From Bacteroidota bacterium (lineage in GTDB: Bacteria > Bacteroidota > Bacteroidia > B-17B0 > Aurantibacillaceae): DNA of 64,000 bases. The DNA lies in NCBI GenBank assembly GCA_017303905.1, contig JAFLBH010000004.1, forward strand, positions 310,001 to 374,000, read 5' to 3'. How positions within the stretch are numbered: the first letter of the stretch is position 1; the number at the start of each line of letters is the position of its first letter. The notes under the pieces are model-generated. The model saw only the letters and a program-made list of their open reading frames with translations. It searched no databases and was not told where the DNA came from. Shown in pieces: positions 8,880 to 16,309 of this stretch. Both the position numbers and the translations under genes were made by a program.

Positions 8880-9006
8880 TAATTATTTTTTAGCTCTAGT
8901 AAGAATTTAACAAATTTTATTTCCTAATTCTTATCATAATAAAGCCCCATGCTACTGCATTAGGCCTTGGTTAAACTAATGAATTCACGTAATAGGAAAT
9001 TTCTGT

Positions 9007-9207
9007 TTAGTCCTCGGCTTTGGAAGTAGGAAGTGTCTTTAATATTTCTTTTTGCTGAATTGATTTTTGATAATGCTCATAAAACAGAATTGATAAAGTT
9101 TCAAGACTAGCGATTGTCTCTTCTGCCATTTCATCGGTATAATTTTCAAATCCGGGATATGATTTTAATTCAGCAATACTTAAACGTTTTTTAGGTTTTG
9201 AGTTCAT
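9007..9207 (-). CDS. Small conserved-looking hypothetical protein
   Basis: A 66-residue soluble, acidic protein: SIAELKSYPGFENYTDEMAEETIASLETLSILFYEHYQK. The composition, a good ATG and the compact helix-rich pattern argue for a real gene. Similar short proteins with a (L/Y)xxFEN(x)xDExAExxIxSLexLS pattern occur in other Bacteroidota as far as I remember, usually in accessory regions, but I know no function. It stands alone between the efflux operon and the tRNA-Leu region. Confidence 0.6.
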   Translation of the reverse strand: MNSKPKKRLSIAELKSYPGFENYTDEMAEETIASLETLSILFYEHYQKSIQQKEILKTLPTSKAED

Positions 9208-9352
9208 GATTTTTAGTTTGGTTTTGGGTGAACCGGACTCTAACTTGCAATTACTTCATTATCAATGCAAATAGAAATTCGGATTATTTAACCGCTAAAA
9301 TATCGAAATGATTTTTTATTCGAAATTCCTTGATTCTGCTGGGGATTAGAAA

Positions 9353-9384
9353 CAAAAAAGCAGACTATTAAAAAATAGTCTGCT
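9353..9384 (-). terminator. Terminator of the tRNA-Leu gene
   Basis: A perfect 9-bp stem (AGCAGACTA at 9359-9367 with TAGTCTGCT at 9376-9384) followed on the minus strand by a run of T (9353-9358), placed five bases after the tRNA 3' end. Confidence 0.85.
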
Positions 9385-9388
9385 TCAG

Positions 9389-9469
9389 TACTCAGGAGGA
9401 GACTCGAACTCCCACGCCTCGCGGCATACGCACCTCAAGCGTACGTGTATACCATTCCACCACCTGAGC
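9389..9469 (-). tRNA. tRNA-Leu (anticodon GAG)
   Basis: The minus strand folds as a class II tRNA. The acceptor arms are GCTCAGG / CCTGAGT, with a G1-T72 wobble and discriminator A at 9389. The D arm is followed by the anticodon stem TACGC / GCGTA around the loop TTGAGGT, anticodon GAG at 9434-9436. There is a long variable arm (GCCGCGAGGC) and a T arm containing GTTCGAGTC. CCA is not encoded, as is normal in Bacteroidota. The 5' half and about 70 bases of upstream sequence are repeated at 9910-10023. Confidence 0.95.
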
Positions 9470-9488
9470 AGGAGGTTTTTAGCATACC

Positions 9489-9506
9489 GCCCAACGACAG
9501 TTGGGC
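9489..9506. repeat. Hairpin GCCCAAC-GACA-GTTGGGC upstream of tRNA-Leu
   Basis: A 7-bp perfect stem with a 4-base loop, about 20 bases upstream of the intact tRNA-Leu gene. The equivalent spot in the duplicated copy (9975-9992) also has a 7-bp stem with a 4-base loop but with a quite different stem sequence. Confidence 0.7.
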
Positions 9507-9509
9507 CTA

Positions 9510-9537
9510 ACACTAGAGCTTTAGGCCGCAAATTTGG
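9510..9537. repeat. 28-bp direct repeat, copy next to the intact tRNA-Leu
   Basis: Bases 9510-9537 are identical to 9996-10023. Both copies lie upstream (in the minus-strand sense) of tRNA-Leu sequence, so the unit probably holds the tRNA promoter region that was duplicated together with the 5' half of the tRNA. Confidence 0.9.
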
Positions 9538-9576
9538 TGAATTTTAAGTTTAAAATGAATATTTTAAGGATAATTT

Positions 9577-9870
9577 CTAACCCTCGTTTGAAAATCTAGA
9601 AATTAACTTTGACCTCATCTCAGGAAACCTCTTTAGATTTTCAATGTATGATTTTGATTTCATTGATTTAATATGTTTCTCTATTTTCCGGGCAATTACA
9701 CCTTCCAAATTACTCATTTCGAGAAATAATTCCCAGTCGTTTGCCAAAGTTGTAAAAGAATCAACGTACTTATTATTCTTGTGCTCTGTTAAACGCAATT
9801 CTAAATCAAAACAACTTCCAATGTAAAATTTTTTGAGCTTTTGAGATGATAATATATAAACTGATGCCAA
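9577..9870 (-). CDS. GIY-YIG nuclease-domain protein (tRNA-Leu-associated)
   Basis: A protein of about 97 residues that is a single GIY-YIG domain. The first strand has VYIL, then KKFYIGS (the YIG motif), the catalytic Arg in LELRLTEH, and the Glu of ARKIEKHIKSMKSKSYIENL. All key residues are present, so the domain looks active. This is the URI type found in small homing-like and UvrC-related nucleases. There is no ATG: the likely start is the TTG at 9870 (ASVYIL follows), while the open frame extends to a GTG at 9954 through tRNA-like sequence and an 18-bp palindrome. The gene sits exactly between a 5' half tRNA-Leu fragment and an intact tRNA-Leu. Confidence 0.8.
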   Translation of the reverse strand: MASVYILSSQKLKKFYIGSCFDLELRLTEHKNNKYVDSFTTLANDWELFLEMSNLEGVIARKIEKHIKSMKSKSYIENLKRFPEMRSKLISRFSNEG

Positions 9871-9909
9871 GGTAATTGTTAAACCAATACATTGATTCTG
9901 AACAAAACT

Positions 9910-9960
9910 CTCAAGTGAACGTGTATACCTCCCGATAGCTATCGGGACCACCACCTGAGC
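9910..9960 (-). pseudogene. 5'-half fragment of tRNA-Leu interrupted by a palindrome
   Basis: On the minus strand bases 9960 to 9948 repeat the first 13 bases of the intact tRNA-Leu. A palindromic insertion (9930-9947) follows, then GGTATACACG and the anticodon stem up to and including the anticodon (9915-9910). Similarity to the intact gene stops at the anticodon. The D-arm insertion and missing 3' half mean it cannot make a tRNA. Confidence 0.8.
9930..9947. repeat. 18-bp perfect palindrome inserted in the tRNA-Leu fragment
   Basis: TCCCGATAGCTATCGGGA reads the same on both strands. It replaces three bases (AAT) of the D-arm region relative to the intact tRNA-Leu. A palindrome of this sequence is, as I remember, a frequent dispersed repeat in Bacteroidota genomes. 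Confidence 0.85.
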
Positions 9961-9974
9961 GTGGTTTGTATACT

Positions 9975-9992
9975 TTCCGGCTACAGCCGGAA
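9975..9992. repeat. Hairpin TTCCGGC-TACA-GCCGGAA upstream of the tRNA-Leu fragment
   Basis: Perfect 7-bp stem with a 4-base loop, at the position equivalent to the hairpin 9489-9506 in the other copy of the duplicated region. Confidence 0.75.
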
Positions 9993-9995
9993 CCT

Positions 9996-10023
9996 ACACT
10001 AGAGCTTTAGGCCGCAAATTTGG
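9996..10023. repeat. 28-bp direct repeat, copy next to the tRNA-Leu fragment
   Basis: Identical to 9510-9537, 486 bases away. It marks the outer edge of the duplicated tRNA-Leu promoter region; similarity fades after 10024. Confidence 0.9.
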
Positions 10024-10062
10024 CGATTTTTCCTTAAAAATGGGCTAAATTGGGGTATAAAA

Positions 10063-10093
10063 TTTGCCCGAAGACAATAATTACCTATATTTG
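10063..10093 (+). promoter_or_regulatory. Promoter of rplS
   Basis: A -33 element TTTG (10063-10066), a 19-base spacer and a perfect -7 box TATATTTG (10086-10093). This is a textbook Bacteroidota vegetative promoter and leaves a leader of about 67 bases before the rplS start. Confidence 0.85.
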
Positions 10094-10166
10094 CGCCTCG
10101 CTTTTCTGCCGCTGTTTACACAAGGTAAAGTATGCCGACTAGCTTAACAATTAAAAAAATAATAAA

Positions 10167-10532
10167 ATGAGTTTATTATTAGACTACGTAAAAAAACAGT
10201 TAACCCCTGAGGTGAAACATCCTAAGTTTAAAGCAGGTGACACCGTAACTGTACACTACAAAATTAAAGAGGGTGATAAAGAACGTATCCAGCAATTTAG
10301 CGGCGTTGTTATCCAAAGAAAAAATGAAAAAGCTACAGCTTCTTTCACTGTACGTAAAATTTCGAACGGTGTTGGTGTTGAGCGTATTTTCCCGGTAGCA
10401 TCTCCATTTATCGACAAAATCGAAACTAACAAGGTTGGTGTTGTTCGTCGTGCTAAATTATTCTACTTACGTGCAAGAACCGGTAAATCGGCTCGTATTC
10501 GTGAGAAGATTCAAAACAACGAAGAAGCATAA
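10167..10532 (+). CDS. rplS: 50S ribosomal protein L19
   Basis: A 121-residue ribosomal protein at the 30S-50S interface. The motif [63 protein letters not shown] is the L19 core, and the C-terminal [17 protein letters not shown] is diagnostic. It is a single-gene unit with a clear promoter and a terminator shared with trxA, apart from rpsP, which in this organism lies at 23730. Confidence 0.98.
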   Translation: MSLLLDYVKKQLTPEVKHPKFKAGDTVTVHYKIKEGDKERIQQFSGVVIQRKNEKATASFTVRKISNGVGVERIFPVASPFIDKIETNKVGVVRRAKLFYLRARTGKSARIREKIQNNEEA

Positions 10533-10550
10533 TCTTAACTACTTATATAA

Positions 10551-10585
10551 AAAAAGCCCCGAGTGCAAACCTCGGGGCTTTTTTT
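10551..10585. terminator. Bidirectional terminator between rplS and trxA
   Basis: A 9-bp stem AGCCCCGAG / CTCGGGGCT (10555-10563 and 10571-10579) with A-run before and T-run after, so it can end both the plus-strand rplS and the convergent minus-strand trxA transcript. Confidence 0.9.
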
Positions 10586-10604
10586 ATGCTATAATGGCAG
10601 TTTT

Positions 10605-10922
10605 TTACATTTGAGCATTTAGCTTTGCCGCTAAATTGGCCTTAGGTACTGCTCCTACTTGCTTATCCACAACTTGTCCGTTTTTAAAGAACAATAATGT
10701 TGGGATGTTACGAATACCAAAGTTCATGCTGATATTTGGATTGTGATCGACATTTACTTTGCCGATTACTGCCTTACCATCATATTCCTTAGCTAATTCT
10801 TCCACAATTGGACCTACCATACGGCAAGGACCACACCACTCTGCCCAAAAGTCAACCAATACAGGTTTGTCGCTTTTTAATACTAACTCCTCAAAGTTAG
10901 CGTCATTAATTTCTAGTGCCAT
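10605..10922 (-). CDS. trxA: Thioredoxin
   Basis: A 105-residue cytosolic thiol-disulfide reductase. The active site [13 protein letters not shown] (Cys-Gly-Pro-Cys near residues 31-34), the buried Asp in VLVDFWAEW, and the cis-proline segment [13 protein letters not shown] are all present; no signal peptide is seen. The length is that of classical thioredoxin. It is monocistronic, convergent with rplS. Confidence 0.97.
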   Translation of the reverse strand: MALEINDANFEELVLKSDKPVLVDFWAEWCGPCRMVGPIVEELAKEYDGKAVIGKVNVDHNPNISMNFGIRNIPTLLFFKNGQVVDKQVGAVPKANLAAKLNAQM

Positions 10923-11011
10923 GTTACGTTTTCCTTTCTTTGTTTTTTGTGTTATACATTAATTGTTTATCAATATCCGTTCCAAGCTTTATTCTTGCCG
11001 TTTTGGCATCT

Positions 11012-13591
11012 TTAAGCCTGACTTTTGTTCTTTTTAAATTCCATGTATGCGCTCATGCCAATTGTTAAGAAGACTAAAATTGAACCAACCATGGCAATTG
11101 AATTACCCGTTTTATAAGTTTGAGGTTCAAATTTAAACTCGACTTTGTGTTTTCCTGCAGGAATTGGCATACCGCGTAAAACGTAATTTACAGCCCCGTG
11201 CGCTACTAAATTGCCATCCACATAAGCATTCCATCCTTTCGGATAGTAAATTTCAGAGAACACCGCAAATTGCTTTTCTCCGCTCTCACTTTCATACACA
11301 AGATGATTTGGTTTGTATGACGTTAATTTGATAGAACCACTTCCGCTGTAATTAGCCTCCGCATTTACTTCACCTTTATATTTCACTTGCATCACCGCGG
11401 CTGATTTCGTATCAAAACTTCCGAGAGAGGTGATTTCTTTATCCGCATTCTCCACAAATGTTATGTTTTTTACAAACCAGGCATTACCGTTAGCCTGTGG
11501 ATTTTTAAACGGAATCGTACTGCGATCTTCACCGGCAGGAACAATAATATACTTTGTGTTTAGCATATTCCACATATACAATTTTGAAAACAATTGATTC
11601 ACTAAAGAATCATTTCCTCTGGTAGAATTAATACCACCATAAAAAGTTTGCAATTGTCGGTCGTAATGGAAATCTATCAATTCTTGATACTTCCTCAACT
11701 TAGCACCATGATAACCTCCAATGGATTTATGCCAATAGGATGTAGCCGCATCTTGAAACGGACTTGTAGACAGATTCAATACACGATAATTCGGGTCCTG
11801 ATCTTTTAGGATTTCTTCATCGGCCGGCGATTTTTCAAAACTGGCTTGATTCTGCGATTTACTTACAAATGATTTATCGCCTAAATAACGTGTATCAACT
11901 GTCCATAAATCAATGGCCACAAAAATGCCAATTGCCGCCAACAATAATTCGCGCTTTACTTTTTTGCTCATGTATAAATAAATAAACAAAGCAGCTAAGG
12001 TGATGAAGATAAACGAACGGATTGCATCCGATTTAAAAATTTCTTTACGTGCAATTTCCAATTGTGGCATTAATTGAGAAACATACTGACGTGCCTGATC
12101 TTCAGGGTAACCACCGCGCGATGTATACGCGTATACCATTTGTGCTTCTTCATTATTTCCGCGGAAGCTGTTTACTAAATCAGGAGCTAAATAACCTACT
12201 AAACTAAACCCACCTGTTAACGCGAAAGCAATGATGAATACTTTTTTGAATTCAATTTCTTTTTTGAAAAGTTGCAATGTTATTTTTTCATTGAGCGATT
12301 TTGTTTTTAAAATCTCATCAAGTGCCATCACTGCTAACAATGGTAAACTAAATTCAGCAATCACCATCGTCATGGATACGGCTCTGAATTTATTATAACC
12401 GGGCACATATTCCATAAAGAAATTTGTTAAGCCCATGAAGTTATGTCCCCATGCCAATGCAATCCCTAAAATAGTAACGCCCAACAATGGCCATTTCAAT
12501 CTGTTTTTTATAACAAACAAACCAAGAATAGCTAAAAACATTACAATGGCACCAATGTAAACCGGACCACCAACAGCAGGTTGATCACCAAAATAAGTTC
12601 CGCTATTGGCAACGGATTGACGCATTTCCGGATCAACTTTTTTGAGCGCACTGTTATCCGCATCACCAATTGAACTGAATGAAGAACCTCCTTTATAATC
12701 CGGAATCAAAAAAGTGAATGTCTCCCCTATTCCATAACTATATTGCGTAGCGTAATCTTTATCTAATCCGGAAGTGGAATTCGCTGCATTACTTTTTCCA
12801 TCACGATCAATTGTTAATTCACTCTTACCGCGAATACTGTATTTAGCGTACTCATTTGTACACATTAAATTTCCCGCGTTTGGCAATACGGCAACAATAC
12901 TTACTACAACAAAAATCCCAAATGCTTTAGCGAATGCGGGGAGTTGTTTTTCTTTTACGGCATAATAGAAATAAGAAAGAATTAATGCCCCAATAATCAT
13001 AAATCCGTAATAGGAAATCTGAACGTGATTGGCATTTAATTCCATCGCCATAAACAGAACCGTTAAGCCCGCCCCTAACCAATAGCGACCTTTAAACAAT
13101 GTGATAACACCGCCAATTAATGGTGGCAAATACGCTAATGCATTTATTTTGGAGTTATGTCCCGCGCCTAGCGCAACTAAAAAATAGGTTGATAATCCAT
13201 AAGCTAAACTTCCTGTTAGAGCAAGCCAGGGTTCGATATCGAGACAGAGCAACAAAATAAAAAAACCGGCGAAGCACAAAAAGATATAACCGGATGGATG
13301 AGGTAAAAATAATTTGAAAGCCTGATCTAATTTTCCTAACCAATTACCGGGATATAATGTAGAAACCTGATAGGCCGGCATTCCACCGAACATGGAGTTA
13401 GTCCACAACGGCTCGGTGTTTTCTTTCTCTCTGAAGTCACCAATTTCTTTACTCATTCCTTTGGCTTGCATGATATCATGCTGAGAAATTTCTTTGCCGG
13501 AAAGTAGAGGTTTGAAATATATTAAAGTTACAACTGCAAAAACCACAATGGCTGCAATGTATGGTAAGTATTTTTTTAGTGGTGAATTCAT
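11012..13591 (-). CDS. YfhO-family polytopic membrane protein
   Basis: An 859-residue membrane protein with about a dozen hydrophobic segments in the first two thirds and a soluble beta-rich C-terminal domain ending in one last helix. The opening YIAAIVVFAVVTLIYFKPLL with a following SQHDIMQ, the GGMPAYQ segment, and the C-terminal AVFSEIYYPKGWNAYVDGNLVAHGAVNYVLRGMPIPAGKHKVEFKFEPQ are signatures of the YfhO family. YfhO proteins resemble GT-C glycosyltransferases and are tied to polymer glycosylation in Firmicutes; the role in Bacteroidota is unknown. The ATG at 13591 gives a better N-terminus than the upstream codon at 13609. Confidence 0.88.
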   Translation of the reverse strand: MNSPLKKYLPYIAAIVVFAVVTLIYFKPLLSGKEISQHDIMQAKGMSKEIGDFREKENTEPLWTNSMFGGMPAYQVSTLYPGNWLGKLDQAFKLFLPHPSGYIFLCFAGFFILLLCLDIEPWLALTGSLAYGLSTYFLVALGAGHNSKINALAYLPPLIGGVITLFKGRYWLGAGLTVLFMAMELNANHVQISYYGFMIIGALILSYFYYAVKEKQLPAFAKAFGIFVVVSIVAVLPNAGNLMCTNEYAKYSIRGKSELTIDRDGKSNAANSTSGLDKDYATQYSYGIGETFTFLIPDYKGGSSFSSIGDADNSALKKVDPEMRQSVANSGTYFGDQPAVGGPVYIGAIVMFLAILGLFVIKNRLKWPLLGVTILGIALAWGHNFMGLTNFFMEYVPGYNKFRAVSMTMVIAEFSLPLLAVMALDEILKTKSLNEKITLQLFKKEIEFKKVFIIAFALTGGFSLVGYLAPDLVNSFRGNNEEAQMVYAYTSRGGYPEDQARQYVSQLMPQLEIARKEIFKSDAIRSFIFITLAALFIYLYMSKKVKRELLLAAIGIFVAIDLWTVDTRYLGDKSFVSKSQNQASFEKSPADEEILKDQDPNYRVLNLSTSPFQDAATSYWHKSIGGYHGAKLRKYQELIDFHYDRQLQTFYGGINSTRGNDSLVNQLFSKLYMWNMLNTKYIIVPAGEDRSTIPFKNPQANGNAWFVKNITFVENADKEITSLGSFDTKSAAVMQVKYKGEVNAEANYSGSGSIKLTSYKPNHLVYESESGEKQFAVFSEIYYPKGWNAYVDGNLVAHGAVNYVLRGMPIPAGKHKVEFKFEPQTYKTGNSIAMVGSILVFLTIGMSAYMEFKKNKSQA

Positions 13592-13620
13592 AATTTTTAA
13601 TCCAAACAAATATCAAAATA

Positions 13621-13648
13621 AAAAGGCAGAACCCATTGAATTCTGCCT
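13621..13648 (-). terminator. Terminator after the DUF4197 gene
   Basis: An 8-bp stem AGGCAGAA / TTCTGCCT (13624-13631, 13641-13648) followed by a T-run on the minus strand. It separates the DUF4197 gene from the YfhO gene. Confidence 0.8.
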
Positions 13649-13674
13649 AATATAATTAACTATTTATTAAAAAT

Positions 13675-14445
13675 TTATTTTTTAAACCCGAACACTTTTT
13701 TGAGTATGTCCGTTACTCGCGCCATAGGGTCTTTACGGATTTTAGCCTCCTCATCCGCAATCAAAACAAATAAACCATTGGCTGCCTTCTTCGTAACATA
13801 ATCATCCAAATTTGGGTTCTGCTTTTTCACGCCCGGTAACTTATTGTATTTTGTCACTAAAGGATTCCAATACTTTGTCACGTTTACTTTTGCAATCGCT
13901 TCTTTTACAACCGGTAAAAACTGATCGTATAATGGCGCATAGGATGTTTTACGCAAGAAATTAGTGGCGGCTGTATCATTTCCATTTAATATGGCCATTC
14001 CGTCGCTGATGCTCATTTTGGTAATAGCATCAATAAAAACAGGTGCAGCTTTTTTAGCAGCCTCTTCCGCAGCGCGATTCAAGCTGGTTTCAAAATCGGC
14101 GATTTGTTTTTTCATTCCTAATTTAGTTAATCGCTCTTTCATGTCTTTTGCTTCTTCCGGCCATGGAATGAATAAACGTGTGTTTTTCAAATACCCATCG
14201 GCTTTACTTGCACTGGCTGTTGAGCTGTTTGTTCCAACCGTTAAAGCTTCACGTAAACCTTTAATGATTTCTTCATTGGTTAGTGATGGTGTGTTGGAAT
14301 TGGTGCCATTAATTACGGCTTGCGCGGCTTGCGTAGCGGTGTTTACGATGGTCCCTTTGTTTTGATTCCATAAATCACCCAAAGTTTGTGCGTTTACTAA
14401 AGCTGTAGCAAACATCACATTTAATACTATTAATATCTTTTTCAT
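13675..14445 (-). CDS. DUF4197 secreted protein
   Basis: A 256-residue exported protein with a signal peptide (cleavage after VNAQ). The DUF4197 pattern is clear: EIIKGLREALTVGTNSS, DGYLKNTRLFIPWPEEAKDMKERLTKLGM, FLRKTSYAPLYDQFLPVVKEAIAKVNVTKYWNPLV, and NPNLDDYVTKKAANGLFVLIADEEAKIRKDP. The family is periplasmic, all-helical and of unknown function. It is divergent from cinA with a -7 box (14476-14483) in the shared 53-base gap. Confidence 0.9.
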   Translation of the reverse strand: MKKILIVLNVMFATALVNAQTLGDLWNQNKGTIVNTATQAAQAVINGTNSNTPSLTNEEIIKGLREALTVGTNSSTASASKADGYLKNTRLFIPWPEEAKDMKERLTKLGMKKQIADFETSLNRAAEEAAKKAAPVFIDAITKMSISDGMAILNGNDTAATNFLRKTSYAPLYDQFLPVVKEAIAKVNVTKYWNPLVTKYNKLPGVKKQNPNLDDYVTKKAANGLFVLIADEEAKIRKDPMARVTDILKKVFGFKK

Positions 14446-14475
14446 ACGGATTATAAATATACCATTACTTTAGTA

Positions 14476-14483
14476 CAAATATA
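14476..14483 (-). promoter_or_regulatory. -7 box for the DUF4197 gene
   Basis: TATATTTG on the minus strand, about 30 bases before the start codon at 14445; no clear -33 partner. Confidence 0.55.
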
Positions 14484-14498
14484 AAGCCAAAGTATTTT

Positions 14499-15761
14499 AT
14501 GCGTGCCGAAATTTTAACCATTGGAGATGAAATTTTGATTGGCCAGATAACCAATACCAATTCGGTTTGGATTGCCCAGCAATTAAATTTATTAGGAATA
14601 AAAGTAGTTCATATGTCGTCGGTAAGCGATGATAAAGAGGCAATTATAAAGGCTTTTGATGATGCTGTCACACGTGCTGAATTTGTGTTTATAACCGGTG
14701 GACTTGGTCCTACTAAAGACGATATTACCAAGAAAACCTTCGCGGAATATTTTAACACTATTTTAGAAATTGATGAGCGTGTTTTAAATACCGTAAAGGG
14801 ATTCTTTGAAAGAAGAAACCGTGAATTAACAGAAATAAACCGACAACAAGCATTAGTGCCTAAAGGTTGTATTGTGATTGAAAACAAAAACGGTACTGCA
14901 CCGGGCATGTGGATGAAAAAAGGAAACACGGTTTTTATTTCAATGCCGGGAGTTCCTTATGAAATGAAATCGATGATGAGTGAATTGATTTTACCAAAAA
15001 TAAAATCTGAAAATAAATTGCCTCACATCTATCATAAAACAGTTTTAACACAAGGCCTCGGTGAAAGTTTTTTGGCAGAGAAAATTGAAAAATGGGAAGA
15101 TGCCTTAGCAGAAAACAATATTAAACTTGCCTATCTACCTCAACCCGGAATTGTCCGTTTACGCTTATCTACATTCGGAGAAAACAGTGAGGTATTAAAA
15201 TCTGTGATTGAAAATGAAATAGAGAAACTACGTAAAATAATTCCGGAATATATTTATGGATATGAAAATTACGGGGAAGATCAACCGGGATTGGAGAAAA
15301 TAGTGAGTGAATTATTGCGAGAACGAAAACTCCGTGTTTCTTTAGCCGAAAGTTGTACAGGCGGATACATCGCCTCTCTATTTACATCCTTAGCGGGCAG
15401 CTCGGATATTTTTAATGGAAGTATCGTTCCATATCAAAATCAGATTAAACATGAGTTGTTACATGTTGATGCCGCTTTGTTTGAAACGGTAGGCGCTGTC
15501 AGCAAAGAATGCGTGATACAAATGGCCAATGAAACTAGAAAAAAATTTCACACCGATTATGCTATTGCCACTTCCGGCATTGCAGGCCCTGCAGGCGGAA
15601 CAGCCGAAAAACCGGTTGGAACGGTTTGGGTAGCCGTTGCTTCGCCCGAAAAAACCATTGCACTCAAATTCTTATTTGGAGATAATCGTCAGCGTAATAT
15701 TCAAATGACAGCTAATGCTGCATTAAATATGCTCAGAAAAATAATTTTGAAACAGGAATAA
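14499..15761 (+). CDS. cinA: CinA: nicotinamide-nucleotide amidase / ADP-ribose pyrophosphatase family protein
   Basis: A 420-residue two-domain protein. The N-terminal MoaB/MogA-like domain has EILTIGDEILIGQITNTNS and TGGLGPTKDD (residues about 5-80). The C-terminal domain has the SLAESCTGGYIASLFTSLAGSS active-site segment near residue 285 and TSGIAGPAGGTAEKPVGTVWVA near 365. Known members deamidate nicotinamide mononucleotide (the PncC activity) and hydrolyse ADP-ribose, recycling NAD by-products. The length matches full CinA. It is a single gene on the plus strand. Confidence 0.95.
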   Translation: MRAEILTIGDEILIGQITNTNSVWIAQQLNLLGIKVVHMSSVSDDKEAIIKAFDDAVTRAEFVFITGGLGPTKDDITKKTFAEYFNTILEIDERVLNTVKGFFERRNRELTEINRQQALVPKGCIVIENKNGTAPGMWMKKGNTVFISMPGVPYEMKSMMSELILPKIKSENKLPHIYHKTVLTQGLGESFLAEKIEKWEDALAENNIKLAYLPQPGIVRLRLSTFGENSEVLKSVIENEIEKLRKIIPEYIYGYENYGEDQPGLEKIVSELLRERKLRVSLAESCTGGYIASLFTSLAGSSDIFNGSIVPYQNQIKHELLHVDAALFETVGAVSKECVIQMANETRKKFHTDYAIATSGIAGPAGGTAEKPVGTVWVAVASPEKTIALKFLFGDNRQRNIQMTANAALNMLRKIILKQE

Positions 15762-15769
15762 AATAGTGT

Positions 15770-15861
15770 CAGGGCTAAAGCCCAAAACTTATGAATACAT
15801 AAAACCCCAGACTTAAGTCCGGGGTTTTATGTAAAATCAATATAAATGGGCTTTAGCCCTG
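15770..15861. repeat. Nested inverted repeat between cinA and the following gene
   Basis: The outer arms, 15770-15784 and 15847-15861, are perfectly complementary 15-mers and are themselves partly palindromic (GGGCTAAAGCCC). Inside lies a second perfect repeat, ACATAAAACCCC / GGGGTTTTATGT (15797-15808 and 15821-15832). The inner hairpin can serve as a bidirectional terminator for cinA and the convergent minus-strand gene. Confidence 0.85.
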
Positions 15862-15870
15862 AATAAAGTT

Positions 15871-16302
15871 CTAATCCCTCTTTGTTACCAAAGCGTAATT
15901 GCCATCAATCTTAAACTGCCAGGTTTTATCGTAAATTTTAGGGAGGAAACGTTTGTATAAAATCATTCGCGCGTTTTCGGCTTTAGTTTCATTTTCACCA
16001 TCTCGTCCAACCGCATTGAATTCGTAAATACAGACTTTAGGATGTTGCGCAATGAAATCCTTCACGATTTCAACGATGGTATTCATTACCTGATAAACCT
16101 CACCTCTGTTCGTTGTTACATATTCCTCGCCTTCAAATTCATCATTCACTACACCAAACACAATCGATGCATGCAGAATATTATCCTGCCTTCTTCCAAA
16201 ACGCACTTCGTAACGTAAACCTGAAGGTGTATTGAAATAATACAAACCCGCGCTTTTAATAGCAGGAAATTCGATTGGCAATATGTTTTTGTAGCTGTTC
16301 AA
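15871..16302 (-). CDS. Hypothetical protein (DUF6934-like)
   Basis: A 143-residue soluble protein. The order of elements is a beta-rich N-terminal half (YEVRFGRRQDNILHASIVFGV), a helix (VYQVMNTIVEIVKDFIAQHP), a strand, IYEFNAVGRDGENETKAENARMILYKRFLPKIY, and a final strand pair. This resembles small Bacteroidota proteins annotated as DUF6934 and seen in phage or host contexts, by memory only. No ATG exists near the start; the TTG at 16302 is used, seven bases after the preceding gene, which suggests cotranscription with the dehydrogenase. Confidence 0.65.
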   Translation of the reverse strand: MNSYKNILPIEFPAIKSAGLYYFNTPSGLRYEVRFGRRQDNILHASIVFGVVNDEFEGEEYVTTNRGEVYQVMNTIVEIVKDFIAQHPKVCIYEFNAVGRDGENETKAENARMILYKRFLPKIYDKTWQFKIDGNYALVTKRD

Positions 16303-16309
16303 GAAAAGT

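Noticed and set aside
1..8880. The left-edge TolC gene and the minus-strand operon as one pump unit
   Set aside because: They are on opposite strands, separated by a terminator, and the operon has its own complete TolC gene.
9507..9576. Possible second tRNA next to tRNA-Leu
   Set aside because: No cloverleaf beyond the fragment at 9910-9960 can be drawn; the sequence between is the repeated upstream region.
15770..15861. Nested repeat read as a riboswitch or CRISPR-like unit
   Set aside because: There is only one unit, no spacer array, and the position after a stop codon with a convergent gene fits a terminator and dispersed repeat better.
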